In this document: positions 59,056 through 64,000 of the stretch, piece by piece
Layout of the letters: every line of letters begins with the position of its first letter
Position numbering within the stretch: the stretch's first letter is position 1
NCBI RefSeq assembly: GCF_900099675.1
Contig: NZ_FNDQ01000010.1
Location: forward strand, 50,917-114,916
DNA from: Myroides phaeus
GTDB taxonomy: Bacteria; Bacteroidota; Bacteroidia; Flavobacteriales; Flavobacteriaceae
Length of the DNA: 64,000 nucleotides
Direction of reading: 5' to 3'
Made by a program: the position numbers and the translations under genes
Notes under the pieces: generated by a model
Databases searched by the model: none
What the model was told of the DNA's origin: nothing
What the model saw: the letters and a program-made list of their open reading frames with translations, nothing else

Positions 59056-60447
59056 ATGGTTAAACAGAAAACCATCCAGAATGAAGTAACATTAAAGGGT
59101 GTTGGATTACATACAGGTCAAGAGGTTACGATGACTATTAAGCCAGCTCCAGTGAACAATGGTTTTACGTTCGTTCGTATGGATTTGGAAGGGCATCCTG
59201 TGATTGAAGCAGATGCAAATTATGTTGTGACAACACAACGTGGTACAAACCTTGAAAAAAAAGGTGTTAAAATTCAAACAACAGAGCACGTATTAGCTGC
59301 TTTTGTTGGATGTGATTTAGATAATGTTATTATCGAATTAAATGCATCTGAGCCACCAATTATGGATGGGTCTTCTAAATACTTTGTTGAAGCTGTAGAA
59401 AAAGCTGGTGTTGTAGAACAAGATGCAGAACGTGAAGAGTATATCGTAAAAGAGGTAATTTCTTTTGTTGATGAAACTACTGGAAGTGAGATTATCGTTA
59501 TGCCTTGTGATAGCTACCAAGTTACCGCAATGGTAGACTTTGGAACGAAAGTGTTGGGTACTCAAAATGCTACTCTTAAATCTATTCACGATTTTAAAGA
59601 GGAGATTTCTGAGGCAAGAACATTTAGTTTCTTACATGAATTAGAAGCTTTGTTGGCTCATGGGTTAATCAAAGGAGGGGATTTAAATAACGCTATTGTT
59701 TATGTGGATAAAGAGATTTCTCCAGAAACAATGGAACATTTGAAAAAAGCGTTTGGTAAAGACGAAATTAGCGTTAAACCAAATGGTGTTTTAGATAACC
59801 TTACTTTACATTATCCTAATGAGGCGGCTCGTCATAAATTATTAGACGTAATTGGTGATTTAGCATTAATTGGAACTCGAATTAGAGGAAAGGTAATTGC
59901 TAATAAACCAGGACACTCAGTAAACACAAGTTTTGCTAAGAAAATGTCTAAGATTATTCGCAATGAAAAGCGTAATCAAGTACCTACTTATGATTTACAT
60001 AAAGAACCTTTAATGGATGTAAATCAAATTATGGCTTTATTACCACATAGACCTCCTTTCTTACTTGTTGATAAGATTTTAGAAATGTCTGAAACACATG
60101 TAGTAGGATTGAAAAATGTGACAATGAATGAACAGTTTTTTGTTGGTCACTTCCCAGGGGCGCCAGTTATGCCAGGGGTTTTAATCTGTGAGGCTATGGC
60201 ACAATCAGGAGGAATCTTGATTTTAAGTACAGTACCAGATCCAGAAAACTATTTAACTTATTTCATGAAAATGGATAATGTTAAGTTTAAAAACAAGGTT
60301 TTCCCTGGAGATACTTTAGTGTTCAAGTTAGAATTAATAACGCCTATTCGCCGTGGAATTTGTCATATGCAAGGTTATGCGTACGCGAATGGAAAACTTG
60401 TAGCTGAAGCAGAGCTAATGGCTCAAATTTCAAAAATTAAAAATTAA
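59056..60447 (+). CDS. lpxC/fabZ: LpxC-FabZ fusion: UDP-3-O-acyl-GlcNAc deacetylase / 3-hydroxyacyl-ACP dehydratase
   Basis: 463 aa, a natural fusion typical of Bacteroidetes. LpxC (about 1-315) has LHTGQEVTMTIKPA, the zinc ligand region TEHVLAAFVGCDLDN, MDGSSKYFVEAVE and HKLLDVIGDLALIG. FabZ (about 320-463) has LLPHRPPFLLVDKI, the catalytic His/Glu loops VGHFPGAPVMPGVLICEAMA and FPGDTLVFKLE. One part commits the cell to lipid A, the other makes unsaturated acyl-ACP, and joining them ties the competing use of 3-hydroxyacyl-ACP. It follows lpxD by 35 bases. Confidence 0.96.
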   Translation: MVKQKTIQNEVTLKGVGLHTGQEVTMTIKPAPVNNGFTFVRMDLEGHPVIEADANYVVTTQRGTNLEKKGVKIQTTEHVLAAFVGCDLDNVIIELNASEPPIMDGSSKYFVEAVEKAGVVEQDAEREEYIVKEVISFVDETTGSEIIVMPCDSYQVTAMVDFGTKVLGTQNATLKSIHDFKEEISEARTFSFLHELEALLAHGLIKGGDLNNAIVYVDKEISPETMEHLKKAFGKDEISVKPNGVLDNLTLHYPNEAARHKLLDVIGDLALIGTRIRGKVIANKPGHSVNTSFAKKMSKIIRNEKRNQVPTYDLHKEPLMDVNQIMALLPHRPPFLLVDKILEMSETHVVGLKNVTMNEQFFVGHFPGAPVMPGVLICEAMAQSGGILILSTVPDPENYLTYFMKMDNVKFKNKVFPGDTLVFKLELITPIRRGICHMQGYAYANGKLVAEAELMAQISKIKN

Positions 60448-60460
60448 ATAAAGAGATAAT

Positions 60461-61246
60461 ATGAATCAGCCTTTAGCATACGTTCACCCAGGAGCAAAAA
60501 TAGCACGTAACGTAGTGATTGAGCCTTTTTCTACAATTCACAATAATGTAGAAATTGGTGAAGGAACTTGGATTGGGTCAAATGTGACTATTATGGAAGG
60601 GGCGCGCATTGGTAAAAATTGTAAGATATTTCCAGGAGCGGTAATTTCAGCAGAACCACAAGATTTAAAATTTGAGGGAGAAGTTACTACAGTAGAGATT
60701 GGTGACAATACAACAATTCGTGAATGCGTAACTATAAATAGAGGTACGAAAGATAGATACAAAACTGTAGTTGGAAAGAATTGTCTTATCCAAGCATATA
60801 GTCATATTGCTCACGATTGTATCGTAGGTGATAACTGTATCTTTTCAAATTCAAGTACTTTAGCTGGACACGTAACAGTAGGGGACTTTGTTGTTTTAGC
60901 AGGTCTTGTTGCTGTACACCAGTTTTGTACAATTGGTTCTCATTCATTCATTACAGGTGGTACATTGGTGCGTAAAGACGTTCCTCCGTATATTAAAGCA
61001 GCTCGTGAGCCAATTTCATATGCAGGTATTAACTCAGTTGGATTGAGAAGAAGAGGGTTTACTCCAGATAAAATTAGAGAAGTTCAAGAGATTTATCGTT
61101 TATTATATCAGAAAAACTATAATACAAGTCAAGCCTTGGAAATTATAGAAACTGAGATGGAGGCTACTCCAGAGAGAGACGAGATTATTATGTTTATCCG
61201 TAGTTCTTCAAGAGGGATTATGAGAGGATATTCGGGAATTTATTAG
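60461..61246 (+). CDS. lpxA: UDP-N-acetylglucosamine acyltransferase LpxA
   Basis: 261 aa, standard size. It has hexapeptide-repeat helix turns (IGEGTWIGSNVTIMEGARIG), ISAEPQDLKFEGE, TIRECVTINRGT and the catalytic His in AYSHIAHDCIVGDN, then the C-terminal helical region from VGLRRRGFTPDKIREVQEIY. It catalyses the first lipid A step, moving 3-hydroxyacyl from ACP to UDP-GlcNAc. It lies 13 bases after lpxC-fabZ. Confidence 0.96.
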   Translation: MNQPLAYVHPGAKIARNVVIEPFSTIHNNVEIGEGTWIGSNVTIMEGARIGKNCKIFPGAVISAEPQDLKFEGEVTTVEIGDNTTIRECVTINRGTKDRYKTVVGKNCLIQAYSHIAHDCIVGDNCIFSNSSTLAGHVTVGDFVVLAGLVAVHQFCTIGSHSFITGGTLVRKDVPPYIKAAREPISYAGINSVGLRRRGFTPDKIREVQEIYRLLYQKNYNTSQALEIIETEMEATPERDEIIMFIRSSSRGIMRGYSGIY

Positions 61247-61277
61247 AATTAAGTATTAAACTAAATATATTTAGAAA

Positions 61278-61844
61278 ATGGCAACTACAGCTGATATTAG
61301 AAACGGTTTATGTATTAAGTATAACAATGATATTTATAAAATTGTTGAGTTCTTACACGTTAAACCTGGAAAAGGACCTGCTTTCGTTAGAACAAAAATG
61401 AGAAGTTTGACTAATGGTAGAGTATTAGAAAACACTTTTTCTGCTGGACACAAAATTGATACTGTGAGAGTAGAAACACATAAATTCCAATATTTATACC
61501 CAGAAGGGGATCAGTTCCATTTTATGAATGTTGAGAACTATGAACAGATTACTTTATTAAGAGATATCTTAGATGCTCCAGGTTTATTAAAAGAAGGAGA
61601 AATGGTAATGGTTCAAATTAATACAGATACTGATTTACCACTTTCAGTTGATATGCCTGCTTCTGTTGTTTTAGAAGTTACATATACTGAGCCAGGAGTA
61701 AAAGGTAATACTGCTACAAATGCAACAAAACCTGCTACTGTAGAAACTGGGGCTTCAATCAACGTTCCTTTATTCATTAATGAAGGAGATAAAATTAAGA
61801 TTGATACAGCTACTGGTGCTTACATGGAACGTATCAAAGAATAA
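61278..61844 (+). CDS. efp: Translation elongation factor P
   Basis: 188 aa with the three beta-barrel domains. The modifiable residue is Lys 32 in HVKPGKGPAF, at the loop tip that enters the ribosome and helps poly-proline synthesis. FLHVKPGKG and the C-terminal SINVPLFINEGDKIKIDTAT are diagnostic. Its place between lpxA and a second lpxD-like gene is usual in flavobacteria. Confidence 0.96.
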   Translation: MATTADIRNGLCIKYNNDIYKIVEFLHVKPGKGPAFVRTKMRSLTNGRVLENTFSAGHKIDTVRVETHKFQYLYPEGDQFHFMNVENYEQITLLRDILDAPGLLKEGEMVMVQINTDTDLPLSVDMPASVVLEVTYTEPGVKGNTATNATKPATVETGASINVPLFINEGDKIKIDTATGAYMERIKE

Positions 61845-61862
61845 TTTTTTAGAAGAGATATC

Positions 61863-62798
61863 ATGCGTTTTGCAAAAGTTCAAGATTTACAGACAATAGC
61901 GGAAATTATTGGCTGTAAATTTGTTGGAGATCCAAACTTTCCTGTTTATGGTATAAACGAAATTCACGTTGTACAAGAAGGAGAAGTAGTATTTGTGGAT
62001 CATCCAAAATATTATGATAAGGCATTAAATTCTAATGCGACTATCGTTTTGATTAATAAAGATGTACCGTGTCCGGAAGGAAAGGCTTTGTTGATTTCTG
62101 ACGATCCGTTTAGAGACTTTAATAAATTGTCTAAATTCTTTAACCCTTTTAAACCAGCTACAGAAGTTCGCGCAAAAGATGCTGTAATTGGTGAGGGTAG
62201 TGTTATCCAACCAGGTGTTTTTATTGGGCACAATGTTGTTATCGGAAAGAACTGTGTTATTCATCCAAATGTTGTTATCTATGATGGTACGGTAATTGGG
62301 GATAATGTAGTTATTCACGCAGGAACTATTTTAGGAGCTGATGCTTTTTATTACAAAAAACGCCCAGAGGGATTTGATCCTTTGGTTTCTTGTGGAAGAG
62401 TAGTGATAGAAGATAATGTTGGTATTGGAGCCGCTTGTACAATTGATAGAGGGGTAACAGGAGACACTACTATTAAAGAGGGTGCAAAAATAGATAACCA
62501 AGTTCATATTGGGCATGATACAGTTGTAGGTAGTCGTAGTTTGATTGCTGCACAATGTGGTATTGCTGGTTGCGTGGTTATCGAGAATGAGGTAACCTTA
62601 TGGGGACAAGTAGGAACTACAAGTGGTATTACTATTGGTAGTAAGGCAGTTGTGTTAGCTCAATCAGGAGTTTCTAAGTCATTAGCTGGAGGAAAAGTTT
62701 ACTTTGGGTATCCTGCAGAGGAGTCAAGAGATAAATTGAAACAAATAGCTAATATTAAAAGAATTCCAGAGTTACTTGCAAAAACTAAAAATATATAG
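61863..62798 (+). CDS. Second LpxD-like N-acyltransferase
   Basis: 311 aa. The layout matches LpxD: N-terminal domain ([34 protein letters not shown]) then a hexapeptide-repeat helix ([20 protein letters not shown]). The segment [20 protein letters not shown] differs from [10 protein letters not shown] in the canonical LpxD at 58004. The His-bearing [20 protein letters not shown] is kept. It may be a paralogue with a different sugar or acyl substrate, and both copies flank the lipid A genes in one transcriptional direction, 18 bases after efp. Confidence 0.85.
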   Translation: MRFAKVQDLQTIAEIIGCKFVGDPNFPVYGINEIHVVQEGEVVFVDHPKYYDKALNSNATIVLINKDVPCPEGKALLISDDPFRDFNKLSKFFNPFKPATEVRAKDAVIGEGSVIQPGVFIGHNVVIGKNCVIHPNVVIYDGTVIGDNVVIHAGTILGADAFYYKKRPEGFDPLVSCGRVVIEDNVGIGAACTIDRGVTGDTTIKEGAKIDNQVHIGHDTVVGSRSLIAAQCGIAGCVVIENEVTLWGQVGTTSGITIGSKAVVLAQSGVSKSLAGGKVYFGYPAEESRDKLKQIANIKRIPELLAKTKNI

Positions 62799-62922
62799 GT
62801 TATTTTCTCTAATAGTTGTTTGATTTTTTAGTCAAAATGACAAAATTGAGGTAATGTAATTAATTAATCAGTTAAACTCACTTATAAAGGGATAAAAAGT
62901 TTTATAGCTTAATAGAATTGTT

Positions 62923-62930
62923 TATTTTTG
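62923..62930 (+). promoter_or_regulatory. -7 box before sucD
   Basis: TATTTTTG, 32 bases before ATG 62963. The preceding 120 bases hold no gene. Confidence 0.55.
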
Positions 62931-62962
62931 TGTAAGTAAGTTAAATAAATAAAAACAAGATC

Positions 62963-63835
62963 ATGAGTGTTTTAGTAAATAAAGATTCAAAAATAATCGT
63001 TCAGGGATTTACTGGAAGTGAAGGTACATTCCACGCTTCTCAAATGATTGAGTACGGAACAAACGTTGTTGGTGGTGTTACTCCAGGAAAAGGTGGTAGT
63101 ACTCACTTAGATCGTCCAGTATTTAATACAGTTTCAGAAGCAGTTGAAAAAGCAGGTGCTGATACATCTATTATCTTCGTTCCACCAGCATTTGCTGCAG
63201 ATGCTATTATGGAAGCTGCTGATGCAGGAATTAAAGTTATTATTTGTATCACAGAAGGAATTCCTGTTGCTGATATGATCAAAGCTTACAACTATATCAA
63301 AGGTAGAGATTGTAGATTAGTAGGACCTAACTGTCCAGGTGTTATTACTCCAGGTGAAGCTAAAGTTGGTATTATGCCAGGTTTCGTATTCAAAAAAGGT
63401 ACTGTAGGAATTGTATCTAAATCAGGTACTTTAACTTATGAAGCTGCTGACCAAGTTGTAAAACAAGGATTAGGAGTAACTACAGCTATTGGTATTGGTG
63501 GTGACCCAATCATCGGAACTACAACTAAAGAAGCTGTACAGTTATTAATGGCTGACCCAGAAACTGAAGCAATCATTATGATTGGTGAAATTGGAGGTCA
63601 ATTAGAAGCTGATGCTGCTCGTTGGGTAAAAGAAAATGGTAACAAGAAACCTGTTATTGGATTTATCGCTGGGGAAACTGCTCCAAAAGGTAGAACAATG
63701 GGACACGCTGGTGCTATCGTAGGTGGTGCAGATGATACTGCTGCTGCTAAGAAACGTATTATGGCTGAGTGTGGAATTCACGTTGTTGATTCTCCTGCTG
63801 AAATCGGTAAAAAAGTAAAAGAAGTTTTAGGATAG
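62963..63835 (+). CDS. sucD: Succinyl-CoA synthetase alpha subunit
   Basis: 290 aa, standard size. The CoA-binding N-terminal domain has [20 protein letters not shown] and [17 protein letters not shown], the nucleotide loop region is [16 protein letters not shown], and the phospho-His is in [13 protein letters not shown] (about residue 245). With SucC it interconverts succinyl-CoA and succinate in the TCA cycle with GTP/ATP formation. sucC is not adjacent here, which is common in this group. A terminator closes the gene. Confidence 0.97.
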   Translation: MSVLVNKDSKIIVQGFTGSEGTFHASQMIEYGTNVVGGVTPGKGGSTHLDRPVFNTVSEAVEKAGADTSIIFVPPAFAADAIMEAADAGIKVIICITEGIPVADMIKAYNYIKGRDCRLVGPNCPGVITPGEAKVGIMPGFVFKKGTVGIVSKSGTLTYEAADQVVKQGLGVTTAIGIGGDPIIGTTTKEAVQLLMADPETEAIIMIGEIGGQLEADAARWVKENGNKKPVIGFIAGETAPKGRTMGHAGAIVGGADDTAAAKKRIMAECGIHVVDSPAEIGKKVKEVLG

Positions 63836-63863
63836 TTTGTGACTAACTAAAGTATACTATATA

Positions 63864-63898
63864 AAAAGCCAATACATTTATTTGTATTGGCTTTTTTT
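63864..63898 (+). terminator. Intrinsic terminator of sucD
   Basis: AAAAGCCAATACA pairs with TGTATTGGCTTTT across a short TTTATT loop, followed by a T run. Confidence 0.92.
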
Positions 63899-63905
63899 GT
63901 TGCGT

Positions 63906-64000
63906 TGTCCCGTCCTAAAATAGGTTTACACAAAATAGACTTATTTATGAAAGAGACAGAAAACACAAGGGAAAAGCGTAGTCAACGAGATTATACTTTA
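63906..64000 (+). mobile_element. Probable left end of an IS3-type insertion sequence (cut by window edge)
   Basis: TGTCCCGTCCTAAAATAGG from 63906 looks like the terminal inverted repeat of Bacteroidetes IS3-family elements. It starts right behind the sucD terminator, and a transposase-like frame opens 41 bases later. The right end lies beyond the window, so the assignment depends on the pattern of the end and the first 18 codons only. Confidence 0.5.
63947..64000 (+). CDS. Start of an IS3-type OrfA-like protein (partial)
   Basis: ATG 63947 opens a frame to the window edge (MKETENTREKRSQRDYTL). The Arg/Lys-rich start followed by SQRDYTL is typical of the HTH protein OrfA of IS3-group elements in Flavobacteriaceae. 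With 18 codons visible this is a tentative call. Confidence 0.45.
   Translation, partial: MKETENTREKRSQRDYTL

Overview
This is a 64 kb, AT-rich chromosomal window from a member of Bacteroidota, family Flavobacteriaceae; Myroides is the genus I would guess first. The evidence is an LpxC-FabZ fusion, a PorP/SprF protein next to a CHU_C-type (type B) C-terminal domain protein, a DUF4374 lipoprotein paired with a TonB-dependent receptor, and many Bacteroidetes promoters of the form TTG-N17-23-TAnnTTTG. The genus is inference; the phylum and family rest on gene content. Several genes open with TTG. Some apparent TTG starts are really the end of a TAnnTTTG promoter box, so I moved those starts downstream.

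Layout. 1-5.7 kb: the end of a porin-like outer-membrane gene, a small unknown gene, a TonB receptor with a DUF4374 lipoprotein (probable ligand uptake pair) and a small lipoprotein. 5.7-7.8 kb: a Bcr/CflA-type efflux pump and an AraC-type regulator on the minus strand. 8.0-13.0 kb: the thrA-thrB-thrC operon behind a short Thr/Ser/Ile-rich reading frame that may be an attenuation leader peptide. 13.1-14.4 kb: a REP-like array. It has two tandem 191-193 bp units carrying two hairpins each, then a REP-associated tyrosine transposase gene (HUH/Y1) with the same left hairpin on one side and the same right hairpin on the other. 14.4-18.9 kb: an accessory cluster with two SUKH (SMI1/KNR4) proteins, a protein of six 20-residue repeats (beta-flower type), a WYL regulator, a small unknown and an alpha/beta hydrolase. 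19.5-27.7 kb: an unknown gene and then a defence island with an HpaII-type restriction-modification pair, a McrB-like GTPase, a McrC-like nuclease (DUF2357) and a small unknown protein.

27.7-37.5 kb: a thioredoxin-fold lipoprotein, a metallo-beta-lactamase-fold hydrolase, a PadR regulator with two paralogous membrane proteins, a TauE/SafE permease, and a complete tripartite efflux set (TolC, HlyD/EmrA-like, 14-TM MFS) behind an AraC-type regulator. 37.5-53.5 kb: a 1 kb AT-rich control region followed by a tightly spaced six-gene operon. It encodes three related giant surface or fibre proteins (1543, 980 and 835 aa), a CshA-like/GEVED protein, a CHU_C protein and a PorP/SprF protein, and is followed by a membrane-bound AraC-type regulator. 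This operon is the most distinctive system in the window and looks like a surface-fibre assembly locus linked to type IX secretion. 54.3-63.9 kb: housekeeping genes yaaA, hutH, an HD phosphohydrolase, lpxD, lpxC-fabZ, lpxA, efp, a second LpxD-like acyltransferase and sucD. The last 95 bases appear to be the left end of an IS3-type element.

Two long intergenic regions (about 19.2 kb and 53.8 kb) carry short repeats spaced exactly 11 bp apart, related to CCGAACAAT or TCCGACAAT, whose role I do not know. I saw no tRNA, rRNA or CRISPR array.
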